Shown here: positions 20,655 to 33,358 of the stretch, piece by piece | Numbering within the stretch: position 1 is the first letter of the stretch | Layout of the letters: every line of letters begins with the position of its first letter | Origin: Glycine soja | Taxonomy: Eukaryota; Streptophyta; Magnoliopsida; Fabales; Fabaceae | Direction of reading: 5' to 3' | DNA: 64,000 bases | Assembly (NCBI RefSeq): GCF_004193775.1 | Contig: NC_041019.1 | Coordinates: 51,497,928-51,561,927, forward strand | Position numbers and translations under genes: made by a program | Notes under the pieces: model-generated | The model's database searches: none | The model's input: the letters and a program-made list of their open reading frames with translations, nothing else | What the model was told of the DNA's origin: nothing

Positions 20655-21916
20655 ATGGCAAGCTTCACCCTAGTCACATCCCTCCCAAAGTTTGGCCATG
20701 CTGGAGCAGCAATTGCTAGGACTCGTGTCTGGAATCCTAGGGTTTTCGCAGCTGCTACACCTAGAACTATCCAAGTAAATAATTCAAATTTGTGTTTATA
20801 TATATGTAATAATATGTGTGTGTGATTAATTATAATTTGAGGAAAATGGAAAAAGAAAGTTGAATATGGCTTATAGTCTAATTATTATATTTTCCAGTTT
20901 ATATATTAATATTCTTTCCAAAATCTTTTGCTTTACCAATTCTACTATCTTAATTTGTAGGTTCCAAGAGAAGGACCAGCAACCGCTGAAGGCACCACAC
21001 AAGGAGCTAGTGAAACAGTCAATAACAGTTTGAACGAAGCGCAAGACAAGGCTTACACCACAGCGGAACATGTAATATTACTAGCTAGTGACAGTATCAA
21101 TGCATGAGGGTAGCCAACTCATAAAATCAACCATTGTCTAGCCAATCAGTTATTGATTAGACTGAAATTGGACTCAAATATTTTAAGGTCTCAAGTAGTT
21201 TAATTGTGCATGAAAAAATAATAATTGAAAAGATAAATCTCAATAAAGATCATCAGTAAGATATTTTAACAAATATTACTCTTAATAAAATTGATAAATA
21301 CTATCACCAAATACGTAGGTTGTTTAATATTGGATTATTTTAACTTAATCAAAAGTCTCACGATTAAATTTTGAATATCTAGTTGTATTAAATACTTGAA
21401 GGAAATTTTTTTACGGATCATAATAGTTTTATCTAGCTTAAACATGTGATTACCTTAAGTTGGAGATATTTGTGATCTAAATAAAAAAATTTGGTGAATA
21501 TTTCACACTAATGACATTGTTGAAATAAATAAAGCCAAATTGAAAGAAAGAATACACTATAATATTAAAATTTAATTTGTTAAATGTTTCACACTTATAC
21601 TAAAAAATTAATTCATATATATACACTATTTTTTTTAAATCCTAATTGATCTTTAATATTCAAACAGGTGGCTAACAAGACAAATGAGGTGGCTGGTCAG
21701 ATGTCAGCAAGTGCTCAAAATATGGCTGGTAAAGCAAAACAGACAATGCAAGAGGCATGGGAATTCAGTAAGAACAAAGCCAATACCGTGGTAGGAAAGA
21801 CTAAAGAATCAGCTGAACACGCCAAAGATAATGTGGTAGGAAAGACTAAAGAATCAGCTGAATACGTCAAAGATAATGCAGAGGCAGTGAAGAAGAACAT
21901 GAACTCAAAGAACTGA
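20655..21916 (+). CDS. LEA-type protein with organelle-targeting-like N terminus
   Basis: Exons 20655-20774, 20961-21071 and 21668-21916 (GT-AG, all phase 0) encode 159 residues. Residues 1-40 are rich in Ala, Ser, Thr and Arg with almost no acid (MASFTLVTSLPKFGHAGAAI, then RTRVWNPRVF), typical of a mitochondrial or plastid presequence. From ~41 on the protein is hydrophilic, Ala/Lys/Glu/Gln-rich, with 11-mer-like amphipathic spacing (NKTNEVAGQMSAS, AGKAKQTMQEAW, GKTKESAEHAKDN), as in LEA_4 (group 3) proteins that protect membranes and enzymes during drying. The last exon holds a 15-residue duplication (VVGKTKESAE(H/Y)(A/V)KDN twice). AATAAA at 22095-22100 is a likely poly(A) signal. Organelle choice (mitochondrion versus chloroplast) is not decidable by eye. 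Confidence 0.82.
21788..21877 (+). repeat. 45-bp coding tandem duplication
   Basis: Units 21788-21832 and 21833-21877 differ at two sites only (CAC/TAC and GCC/GTC), giving His-to-Tyr and Ala-to-Val changes. The high identity implies a recent in-frame duplication that adds one more LEA repeat. Confidence 0.9.
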
Positions 21917-24900
21917 TTTAATGTCTCCATCATATTTCATGGTTACCATTTAAGCACTTTTTTTTTCTTTTTTCTTTTTATACTAATTTCATTTTGTTAT
22001 GCATGGCATCAAATATGGAGAGGATCGATCGATATGTCTCTTCCCATGTGCCATTGATTAGTTTGAAACAAAAACTCATTTTGTTTCAATTATCAATAAA
22101 TATTTAAGCCTTTCATTCTCTTGTTGTCTCTGTTGAAAAATGTCTATTCGTTAAAGTAAATTAGAGTAACAATATTTGTTCTTAAAAAATTACTTTATTT
22201 TAAGCTATTTCTTAATCTTAAAAGTGAAATTTCAATAATTAATTAATTAAATTTAATAATATTTGGTTTTGACATATGAAAGTTTATTACCTCTAATAAC
22301 CTATAAATTTAAAATCATTTTTAATTAAAATATAAAATATTATATTATTAAATAATATAACAATATTGCCCTATAAGCATATATGCTAGATCATAGGATT
22401 TATTAAATCTATAATATAAATAAATAATTTTTCAAAAAATAAATTATATTTTAGATTTATAATAAATAATTTATATTGTGATACATTATTATTTTTATTT
22501 ATTGATAATTTCTATTTTAAAAGTAAAATTTAAGTTAGAATCAAAGATGTTGAAAATGATAAATTGAAAGAATCTGCAGAAAAGATAAATTGCGTGTGAA
22601 TGAGAAGGGTGCTCGATGTTATATGAAACAACAAATTAGGGAATTTTTTTTTTCTAGAGTTACAAAACGAAATATACAAAATGTAACAAGTAAAAAAAAT
22701 CCTTGGGTTCATGTAATTTACTACTCTAACTTTTTTAATTTGCTTTATTCTCTAATTTATTTTCATGTTAATATTTATCCAAACTTTTAATTTGTTCAAT
22801 TTGGTTTATTCTTTTAGGTGTTTAAATTATTTTTTTCATATAAAAAATTATCTGCTAACTTTGCTCTATCTTTTACTCCCTCTATCTTATGATAATTATT
22901 ATGTAAGAAAAAAATAAATTTAAAAATATTTGTCATTTTAACTTGTTAATGTAATATTAATTATTTTTCTCACTGCTAAACATGCATTTGTTTGAATGAG
23001 TTGATCACTATTACTACTTTATCACTAAAAATAGTATAGATAGTGTATAACTTGTAGATAAAAAATTCAAAAATCTTAAGGATTATTTAGGATGATTGTG
23101 AATTTTTAGATCCAATTTTTTTTTAAAATATATTTTTGACTAAAATGTAATTGAATTAATTGTTTTTAATCAAACTTTGTATAGACCTAACTTGTTAAAT
23201 CAATGTATAATTTCTTTATTTGCTAAAACCCAATCAATTGATAAAGAAAAAAATGAAATAAGTTGTTAGTCTTATGGGTATTTAGTATTCACAACCCAAC
23301 TTGAGTTGAATTTAATAAAATTAAAATTTATTATCTGAACTAATCAAAATAATTTGGATTGAATTGAGTTAATTTTATTTAATTTTTCTATTAAATTCAA
23401 ATCGAACCAGCTTGATCAATAACAAGTTGGGTTAGGTCTCTGGAAACAAAGTTTTAAATTTTTTTAAAAAAATTGTGATTTTTCCTTACCATTTTAATAA
23501 ATTTTTGTGGGGATAAAATTGGAAAAAATGTTACTCCCTGAATATAACCATAATAATCAAGGTTCTCCATAAACTCAAATAATTGTATAAGACTTCTTTT
23601 TTTTCTTTTTTTAACTCATTTTTTTATTAGAATATGCATTTTGATATTTGTTCTTTGGATGGACAAATAAACATTGTACACTTGAATAATATACTTCGAC
23701 TATTTGGACTATGCTTATTGTTTAAAAAAAATGCTTCTTGATATCAACGTAGCACATAAAGCCAATAAATAAAATACAATAAATTCTGCAATCGACCGAA
23801 TCAACCAGCTTTATTTTAAAATGTTATATAAGAAACATATATAATAAATTAAAATAAAAATTGTCATATTAACAAATTTGATTTGATTGGTTTGGGTTAT
23901 ACCAAAACAACTCAAAGTTTCAAACCAAAGCATTTAGGCTAGCTAGGTTGGATTAGCTATAATTCGTGAATGCTTATACATATATGAACACACAGTCTTA
24001 ATTATGCATGAAAAATAAAATAAAATAAAAATATAACTTTGAATAGTCGATTTTTCCAAAAACTGACTTCTCAACAATTTTTTTTAATTAAGTAGTTCGT
24101 TTGAACCAATCAAACTTTCTACCATATAAAAAAAATTGGAAATTAAAGAAAAAAACGTGTGGTAAAGAAATTTAAAACTTACGTGTTTTATGCAGAAAAC
24201 TACCAAAACAATCGTTGTCTTCTTTCATTTTGTTTTTATTTTTCCTTTTTAAGAGTGAGACACCTCGTGAAAGTATATACGTTGTCGAATCTGGAAACAT
24301 CACAACATCTCAACGTTATACGACGGTCGTGTTGTTGAAAAAATTGAATCTTTAATAGATTCTATTTTCGAGTGAATGGTAGATTAATTGATAGATAAAA
24401 AGAGAAGTTAAATTAATTATGATAATAAAAACTCACATTAATTAATTATCATAATAAAAACTCACATTTTTAAAAAATACTAATAAAAACTCTCAAATAG
24501 CTGAATTAATATTTATGATATCATAGTCATGATATGTCAGTGAAACTGAAAGTGATGATAACTCAATGGTAATGCGGTAAAGACCATGGAAAAATACAGA
24601 AAATCTTTAAAAATGAACAAGCTATAACGACAGTGGAATAAATATTAAGTAAATATAGACTTGCACTATAAATAATTTTAATATTATCATCGATCACAAA
24701 TCGTTATATATAATAAATTTATTAAATAACAATAATTACTGCAACTTAATGAAATACTGTCAAAGTCATATTTATCATATAATTTTTAGTCTAGTATAAA
24801 AATTTAACACTGATAATACATAAAAAGAAATTAATGTCATAAAAATAATGGATTATGTTTCATTTTGGTGCATATGAGAGGGTAAAGGGCCCCAAGAAAA

Positions 24901-25085
24901 ACTATATACCAAATTACCAATACTACACGCCATCAAAGGGAAGAATCCAAAAATGAAAAGCAATAGGGATCAAGAATCAATAATCGATCATGTCACCTTC
25001 ACAGGGACTAATCCCTCTTAAGGCAATCCATTAGAGTCATGAGAACGGGGAGGAATATAGTGTACATCCACTTTATTGTTAATAA
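21917..25085. other. AT-rich intergenic DNA
   Basis: No supported gene. 22823-22876 repeats 18020-18077. 24405-24470 holds a short duplicated phrase (ATAATAAAAACTCACAT twice). Short ORFs are Phe/Asn/Lys-rich noise. Confidence 0.45.
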
Positions 25086-25585
25086 AAAATTTAAATATAT
25101 TTTTATTCTTTTAAATTCTGGTAATTGTTTTTTAAGTCTTTTAAAAAAGAATTTATTTTTATTAATCTTTTAAATTTTTGAAAAGATGTTTTTTGTCCTT
25201 CTCATTTTTTTTTTATTAATGATATCACAATTTGTCACCATCAAAAATATTTTTTTTAAAAATAAAATTCCTTAAAAATGATTTGTTAAAATTTAAAATA
25301 GTGATAATTCTACATCTATTTTTTTTCTTATTTAAAACCAACAAAATATGTAAAAAATGGCCACTATATCATACGAGTAAAATATTTTGACGGTTTAAAT
25401 TTTCAAAAATCATTTTAAAAAGAATTAGAAAATAAATTTTGGCAGTTAAAAATTGTGTAAACTATAAACACATTGAAAAAAAGACTAAAAGTAGCTTTTT
25501 AAAAAATTTGAGGAACTATAAAAATATTATTTTTTAAAGACAAAATAATTATCTAAATTTAAGGGAATAAAACATATTTAAGTCA
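25086..25585. repeat. MITE-like inverted-repeat element (~500 bp)
   Basis: The left end (TTTAAATATATTTTTATTCTTTTAAATT, at ~25088) corresponds to the reverse complement of the right end (GACTTAAATATGTTTTATTCCCTTAAATTT), and similarity continues inward for about 90 bases through AATTATTTTGTCTT-type and AAATTTTT blocks. The ends resemble those of the element at 51273-51630, so they probably belong to one superfamily. Confidence 0.5.
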
Positions 25586-27080
25586 TAATAAGATTCAATT
25601 TTAATCCATATACTCTGCAAAGCCCTTTCAGGCAATGCTTGATAGATAATGTTTTGAAGTTTTTAGGAAAATATTTAAATAGGGATGCTAAATTTTTATA
25701 ATTAGTATTTAAAAAAACATTAAGAAATTATATGGTTAGAGAAAATATTAATTTTATTTTCATTTTTAATTGGAAAGATGTTATTTTATTTGCAAAGATT
25801 TGTTCTTTTTCCTTCTTTATTTTCTATTTTAATGACAAAAATGTTATTTTCACCACTATTGACAAAAATGTAATTTTCTTAACTTTTTATTCTTTGTCTT
25901 CTCTTTCATATTCTATCAAGTTGATGATTTCTCTTATTAAAGGGTGAGAAATTCCTAAACTGAATTATTTATAATTATATATTATTGATTTCTTGTTATT
26001 AATTCAAAATTATAGTATTTTCATATGCAGTGAGTGTAGCTCAATAGACGCATGAAATTTATAGAAAAAGACCATAATATAACCTATATATAAGTCACGC
26101 AAACAGCTTTTTTTTTTCTAAAGTTTTTTAACAATATTTCTTTTAGCACCTGATCATAAATTTTTTCTAAGTCAATAAAAATTATATGTAAGTCGTTTTG
26201 TTTTTTCTATCAACCTTTGTAAAAGATAAAATGTATTTGTAGATCTTCTCTGACATAAAAACAAATTGATTATTTGAAAATTTTACATCCATCACTTTAA
26301 TTATGATCCTTGTCCATAAAATTACAAACCATTTTTCTTCTAACTTTTCCTTTTATACCAAAGGTTAGAACCTCTCATATCTATCTCCTTAACTGTCTAT
26401 CCAACTCATTAGTCTCTTGTAGGAATATAATATCCACTACTTTCATTGACTAACTTGTCAACTTACCAATATTTCAAATAATAAATTTGATCCAACACTT
26501 AAAGTGTGTTTGATTTAATGTTTGAAAACTAAATTAAAATTCACTCTTCATAGAAAGTTGTGCATATAAGTTTGACAAATCATTTTTGCATTTAAGTTAA
26601 ACATGAATATCATCAAAATAAAGATTGAGTTTGAAGTTATTCCTTACTTTTTTGTTGAACATAGAAAGTTTCAAACATAAATTAAGTTATATTAAACTTA
26701 TTTTTAATTAAAATCAAGTTTATAAAGTTGAGTTTAACTAAACTCTACTATTTCAACTGGAATCCAAATTTTCACTTAGGAGCTAGCTTTTTTTTTTTTT
26801 TTTACCTATATTCATCCAAAAAAATGTAAAGACCTTTGCTTATTCAACAATATATCTAGGTATTGATACAATGACTCTAGCTCATCCAACACTATACTTG
26901 AATGATACAATACATTATTTCGGTTATCAACTTAGCATTAGCACAAATCCATTGTGAATGATTCATATTCGGCATATATTGTAGAGGAAAAAAAAGTATA
27001 TTCTATAATTTATAATATAAAATTGACTATATACAAGTAGATTTGTTGGACCATACAAACGTTACTCATTTCGACCCAAA
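25586..27080. other. Intergenic, nothing recognised
   Basis: AT-rich, with poly-T runs at 26108 and 26788. The only ORF above 60 codons (25732-25947) is Phe/Ile/Ser-rich noise. Confidence 0.4.
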
Positions 27081-27386
27081 AAAACGTGGATTGTACACCC
27101 CCAAACAGAAAGAACGTGGCTTACTCTAATACGAACAAAACCATAGTTATAGACGGGAAAAAAAAAAGGGATAAAGAACAAAACAATAGTCCAGAAACAG
27201 CATCTAACCAACTTGTTCACCGTTGGTTACTCAAGATTCCACTGAGAAGCTTACACACGGTACACACTACACACTACACAGTACCAAGTATTGTGCTGTG
27301 TGCATTAACCGCTTACACGGCTACACTTATCCGTTTCCCACTTTTTCATTCAGCGACAACAACAGCAACACTTTTTTGTGCCATCC
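27081..27386 (+). promoter_or_regulatory. Promoter/leader of CYP97A
   Basis: Two ACGTGG cores (27084-27089 and 27113-27118), compatible with G-box/ABRE-like elements, lie ~270-300 bases upstream of the ATG. A CACAC/TACAC-rich stretch follows at 27253-27320. No clear TATA box. Function is inferred from position. Confidence 0.35.
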
Positions 27387-30300
27387 ATGGCTTCCCACGT
27401 TGCTCTTCTTCGTGTCCCTCCTCCTCTTTCAATCTCCACTCAACGCTTCCATGCCAAACAGATTTGCATAAACGGACTCAAACTCACCAACACTTCTTCT
27501 TCTTCTTCTTCTTCTTCTTGTTTTCCATGTTCCATAACAACACAAAGAGGGTCTTGTTCCTCTGTGATTACATGTTCATCTTCAAATGGCAGAGACCCAA
27601 ATTCGGTGGATGAGGAAGATGTAAAACAAGTGGAGCGCATTCTCGAAGAGAAACGACGAGCTGCATTGTCTGCTAAGATTGCCTCTGGGGAATTCACCGT
27701 GAAGCAGAAATCTGGGTATGCATAAAAAAAACCTTTAAAGTTTCAAAATTTTCATTTTTCCATCGGAATTTTCCTTTTTTTTTTGTGTTAATACAATAAT
27801 GGGGTAGTTGTTAACATCCCCATGCGTCTTCAATTTCGGTCTAACTATAGTGCGGTGTATAATTTAAATTGGGTATAGTCAAAGAGTGGTTTTTGTTTAT
27901 TTATATGTTCTCTTTTTCTGTTGGGTTTGATCTAGTTTACTTTCAATAATGGAGGGCTTGGCAAAGGTGGGGGTGCCCAATGAAGTTCTGGAATTTTTGT
28001 TTGGTTGGTTTGAAGGGGGTGGCGAGCACCCGAAAATTCCTGAGGCAAAAGGGTCAATCAAAGCTGTTCGAAGTGTGGCCTTCTTCATTCCCTTGTATGA
28101 ACTTTACCTCACATATGGTGGGATTTTTAGGTTGACCTTTGGACCAAAGGTTAGTTCTGTTTTTCTTTTTTCTTTTAGCTGAAATGTAGTTTATTTCTCT
28201 TTGCAAACAATGCTTTATGTGGGATAACAAGGTTTTAAATTGCGGGCGTCATTTTATCATGTTCCTTGATATTGAGGGAAATTGCAGACAAATGGGGTCG
28301 ATGTGACCACAATTGCAGTCACTTTGTGGTTTCGGAGACCCCATGAACCTTGATGTTGAGGTCGAAATTGCAGTCGTGGACCCTTTTTCAAAACCTTGTG
28401 GGATACCAATGGGGTTTGACTTACTTGCTTGACCTTACTTTTATGATATTTGCATGACTTGGGTTTAAGTTTTCAGGAGTTCCCCAATGGTAGGTGATTT
28501 GTAATCCCATTATGGTTTGCCATGGCATTGGAAAAGGGAGAAATTCCCTTAAATCTGAACTTTATCAATGAACAAAAGGGCACTGTATAGGGGATAACTG
28601 AGTTTTTCTCTTGGTTGTCTTACAGTCCTTTCTAATAGTATCAGATCCCTCTATTGCAAAACACATATTGAGAGAGAATTCAAAGGCTTATTCAAAGGTA
28701 ATCAACTCAACAATCAGCAATGACTGCTGCTGTACAATTGCTTTTCTGTTCTCTCCCTTCTTTCATACATACCTGCATGTTATTCTTAGTACTTTATGTG
28801 CAGGGTATCTTGGCTGAGATCCTAGACTTTGTAATGGGGAAAGGACTTATCCCAGCTGATGGTGAAATATGGCGAGTTAGACGTCGTGCTATAGTCCCAG
28901 CATTGCACCAGAAGGTATTCTAGTGTTCTTGAACTGACTTATTTATAGTCACTTTGAATAATATCCTAGATAGATTTCTTGGCTGCTAAGGTCATTATTT
29001 AAAGGGTTCCCTTCTTAAGTTGGAGAAACAATTGCTAAAATATGTAGGTGAGAATGGGAATCTCCACCAGGAAATACTTATTAAACTAGGCACAATTGCG
29101 TTATTTGATAGTTGCTTGGAAATTTTAGAAGCTAGTTAGTGTTGCTATTTAATGAGAAAACATAGATCCCATAATCAATATTCATCTCCATCAGAATGTC
29201 ATGTATGACATGATATGCATAGAGCATCATATATATATATATATATATATTCATTTTATGGTGTTGAGAGATGTTTGTTACTGCTTACATCATTCTCACT
29301 TTTTCTTAAATGGTTGCTATAACTTCTCTATCTTGATTTTAATTTCATTTCCTGATTGTGATTGTAGTATGTAGCAGCTATGATTGGCCTTTTTGGACAA
29401 GCTGCAGATCGGCTCTGCCAGAAGCTAGATGCTGCTGCATCTGATGGAGAAGATGTTGAGATGGAATCACTTTTCTCTCGATTGACCTTGGACATCATTG
29501 GCAAGGCAGTATTCAATTATGATTTTGATAGTTTATCAAATGACACTGGTATAGTTGAGGTATAGCTTTTGGAATATTCCCTTATCCTTCTGTATTGTAC
29601 TATGTTCACGGTTCCAGTTTACAATTTGGTCATGCCAAGGAAGTTATGTGTATACAAGCTTCATATTGTTGCACTTAATTTAATTATATCAGGCTGTTTA
29701 TACTGTACTGAGAGAAGCAGAAGATCGAAGTGTTGCTCCAATTCCAGTCTGGGAGATCCCAATATGGAAAGACGTATCACCACGTCTAAGGAAGGTTAAT
29801 GCAGCTCTCAAATTAATCAATGATACGCTTGATGATCTGATAGCAATATGCAAGGTAATGTTGTCATTAGTGTTACACAAGCTTGCATTCTCAAAATAGG
29901 TTCACATAAGATGGTATGCAATATGTGATGCCACTGCAGAAAGGCACTTGTAAATATTGATATGCTGTCTACATTCTTGCACCTCTTATGATTATAATTT
30001 ATGTTCATCATGAATATGAAATCTTTTTCACGATCTTTGGCACTATCTTCTATTCTAAACTTTGGTACTAGAGCCTGATTCCTAAACTGTTAGCACAAGT
30101 CAAATTCCAAGGAACCACTTGGTGATTAAGATGACCATCATTAGAAATGAATCACATGCTTGTTCTTCCATTTTCATCATTTAAGTTTCATCCAAATTGA
30201 AGCACTTGACATCTGAGTATTCTTGCTTCCATTTCTGTTCACGAGTTAGATTAGGAAAACTTCTATGGTTAGATATTTAGAGCATGGATTGGAATCTTTG

Positions 30301-33300
30301 GTAGTTTACCCAGAATATGTACATACTTCTGCACAGCAAAGATTGTATCTCTTATGTATGTAGCCATACAGTAGTTTTTTGGTGATTTTCTTTTAAACAT
30401 TGGAAATATAAGATTCATGCTTTGATATCCATGTTAGTTAAATAAATACCAATTTTATAATATGATAAATTTTCAGCTGCCATTGCCAGTCTTACATCAA
30501 AATACAGTTCTGTGATTCATAAGTCTTTGTTTCTTATATTTTTCCATTATCATTTTCAGAGAATGGTGGATGAAGAAGAGTTACAGTTTCATGAGGAGTA
30601 CATGAATGAGCAAGATCCAAGTATTCTACACTTCTTGTTGGCGTCAGGAGATGATGTATGTTAACTGTGTCTCAAATTATTTTACTTGATAAAAAAAAAC
30701 TGGATGTGAGAGCAAAGTATGAAATAATGACTCTTTGTAGGTGTCAAGTAAGCAACTTCGTGATGACTTAATGACCATGCTCATTGCTGGACATGAAACA
30801 TCAGCTGCTGTTTTAACTTGGACCTTTTATCTTCTATCCAAGGTAATAATTCGTGCTTAAGGTTCATGATGGGTGACCTCGTTTAATGAATCTAAGATAG
30901 GTTCTGATACCATCTTAGAATGTGGGTTTAGCCTAACTCAACCCTAAAAGCTAGCTCATGGGATGAAGGTTGCCTTCCACTTATATACTTTATCTTGACA
31001 CTATCTATATCTGATGTGGGACTTGGATTTTTCCCAATAAATAAGCTGTTCACCTCATCCCTTGTTGGGCTGACTGTTGCTTTATATGGAATCGCAATAT
31101 ATTATCCTTTTTTTTTCATTGCAAAAGTTTTACTCAACCAAGTGGGAAAAATTTGGTAAATAATGCAGGTTCGATAGAACATTGCAGTTATTTCTTCTCA
31201 TCAACCCCGGATTGAGATGTATACACTTAAAAATGATTTGTTTGTAGTCAGTTAAGTGAAGAATTAATTTATAATGCAGTAATGACTAATACAAGAATAT
31301 TTTTCTTCTCCTTTTTGTTCCCTGCAGGAGCCAAGAGTCATGTCCAAGCTCCAAGAAGAGGTTTCATGAGATTTTTAGGGATCGTTTCATTTGAGAAAGT
31401 GATTTCTATTTTCACTTTTAATTATGGTAATATCACTTGTTTTCACTGTGTTGTTTGTTTTCAAAGATTTGTGTAGAAAACAGTAATAACAATAAAAAAT
31501 TGTTTTACTGATTCCTATTCAATCTTTGGAAACAGAAAACAAACTGAAAATAGGGTGCATTTTTGTAATTAAAAGTGCAAACACAAACATTTTTTCAAAC
31601 CTAACAGCCCCTTAACTTTCAACCTAGTATCAATTATCATATTAATAATACATGATTTTCATAGGTTGACTCTGTACTTGGAGATCAATATCCAACTATT
31701 GAAGACATGAAGAAACTCAAATATACAACCCGAGTGATCAATGAGGTATAATGATGGCACACTTCTCATGATGTTTCATCTCGTTATTCTGTAGCTAGTA
31801 ATTGACTTTTATAAATATATTCAATTGTTAGTCATTGAGGCTTTACCCACAACCACCTGTGTTAATTCGCCGCTCTCTTGAGGATGATGTTCTTGGAGAG
31901 TACCCTATAAAGAGGTAATTACAATAAATATTTGGTCTTGATTAGCTGGTTAATAGTTTTGCCAATTTTTTTGTCTTTTTTAAAAAGTCTTATTCTTTTT
32001 TGTTTCATCTTCAAGTTTCTTTTAGCACTAACCATAACTGTGAACTCATAGCTCCTGGTTATAGAGTAATTACACTAACCTCCTAAAGGTTTGATTAAAT
32101 CACTTGAGGAAAAACAGACCTCCCTATTTTGAATCTTTATAGCTAAACTCTTTTAAAATTAAGCCACATAAGTATTAAGCTACACAGGATTCTCTACAGG
32201 TGAAAAACCAAAGACAAACTTTTCTGATGTAGATGTCAGTGTAATTTAGGGAAACCTTAAGAGATATAATATAATTGTTTCCTCTCAATACATCTTCCTT
32301 TCTGATCCATGGTGATTTTTGTATCATTAATTATTTGCAGAAATGAAGATATCTTTATATCTGTCTGGAACCTACATCGCAGTCCAAAACTGTGGGATGA
32401 TGCTGATAAATTCGAACCTGAAAGATGGGCATTAGATGGACCAAGTCCTAATGAGACAAATCAAAACTTCAAGTATGTTATTTAGAATTAATCTATTTGT
32501 ATGATTTCTATCCTCTGATGTTAAGGAGGATGATGTCTTACATTAGGCAAGAGTTTATCTTTGCTATAATGTAATTTACAAGCAAGTAATACTGTTATTC
32601 TTTCTTTCAGATATCTTCCGTTTGGTGGCGGACCACGGAAATGTGTAGGTGATTTGTTTGCTTCCTACGAGGTAATGCTCATTGCTATGTTGTTAAGTTT
32701 TTTGGTTATATGCTATTTGCCAAGGATCTAGTTGGAGAATCTTAAAATCATTAGTGGATTCAGTTTTCTCGAGACTTAAGTGAGCAAATGCTATTGCTCA
32801 TACTAATGATTATTTATGTTTGTATGCTTCTATATATGATGCTTATTGTAAAGACTGTGGTAGCACTCGCAATGCTTGTTAGACGATTCAACTTTCAAAT
32901 AGCAGTTGGAGCTCCACCGGTAAGTTTGGTACTTTGTCGTTATATTTTCAAGCTTTGATGAAGTCCGAGGATATTTTAAATATTTTGGCAAAACCTTGAA
33001 GTTGCAGAACGATGTTCTTAAAGATTGCTTGAACATTTCTTCATAAAGTTTTAGGTTAACGGTGATCAAGCATGATTCTAGAATGAACTACACATCCCCA
33101 TTTATCGGTTGGCCCTTGGCTTGCCATGATGTTTCTAGGATATGACTGAATCATTGTTTCTCATAGGTTGAGATGACTACTGGAGCTACAATTCATACAA
33201 CACAAGGGTTGAAGATGACTGTAACTCACAGAATAAAACCTCCTATTGTGCCCTCATTACAGATGTCAACTTTGGAAGTGGATCCATCCATAAGCCTTTC

Positions 33301-33358
33301 TGATCAAGATGAAGTAAGTCAGAAAGGCGAAGTTTACCAGGCTCAGGCTCAGTCCTAA
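27387..33358 (+). CDS. CYP97A3: CYP97A carotenoid beta-ring hydroxylase (LUT5-type cytochrome P450)
   Basis: Hydroxylates the beta-rings of alpha- and beta-carotene in plastids on the way to lutein. Fifteen exons, all GT-AG and in phase: 27387-27715, 27936-28149, 28626-28697, 28804-28914, 29368-29559, 29693-29854, 30560-30655, 30741-30842, 31328-31360, 31665-31745, 31832-31914, 32341-32472, 32611-32671, 32854-32919, 33167-33358; 641 residues. Residues ~1-70 are Ser/Thr-rich with an eight-Ser run (37-44), as expected for a chloroplast transit peptide. P450 landmarks: I-helix AGHETS (408-413), K-helix ESLR (464-467, split by an intron), heme loop [10 protein letters not shown] (540-549, heme-ligand Cys547). 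The body matches what I remember of Arabidopsis CYP97A3 over nearly its full length; CYP97B and CYP97C are much less similar. I use ATG 27387, not the in-frame GTG at 27378. Intron 8 carries an LTR-like insertion. Confidence 0.95.
29228..29251. repeat. (AT)n microsatellite in CYP97A intron 4
   Basis: Twelve or so consecutive TA/AT units inside the intron between exons ending 28914 and starting 29368. Confidence 0.8.
30915..31035 (-). repeat. Short LTR-like repeat, copy 2, in CYP97A intron 8
   Basis: Sequence such as TAGAATGTGGGTTTAGCCTAA, AGCTAGCTCATGGGATGAAG and ATCTGATGTGGGACTTGG matches 8405-8540. It is preceded at ~30901 by TTCTGATACCATC, the reverse complement of a tRNA-Met PBS, indicating an LTR with its PBS still attached, read on the minus strand. 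The host exons are intact, so it is tolerated. Confidence 0.5.
32064..32250. repeat. Degenerate inverted repeat in CYP97A intron 11
   Basis: GTAATTACACTAACCTCCTAAAGG on the left roughly mirrors CAGTGTAATTTAGGGAAACCTTAAG on the right. The same GTTACAC/CCTCCC vocabulary appears in the element at 59241-59466. Weak similarity, so a low score. Confidence 0.3.

Noticed and set aside
27086..27613. 175-codon ORF overlapping the CYP97A start
   Set aside because: It runs in another frame over the CYP97A promoter and exon 1; composition is low-complexity (His/Thr/Phe) and exon 1 of CYP97A explains the region.
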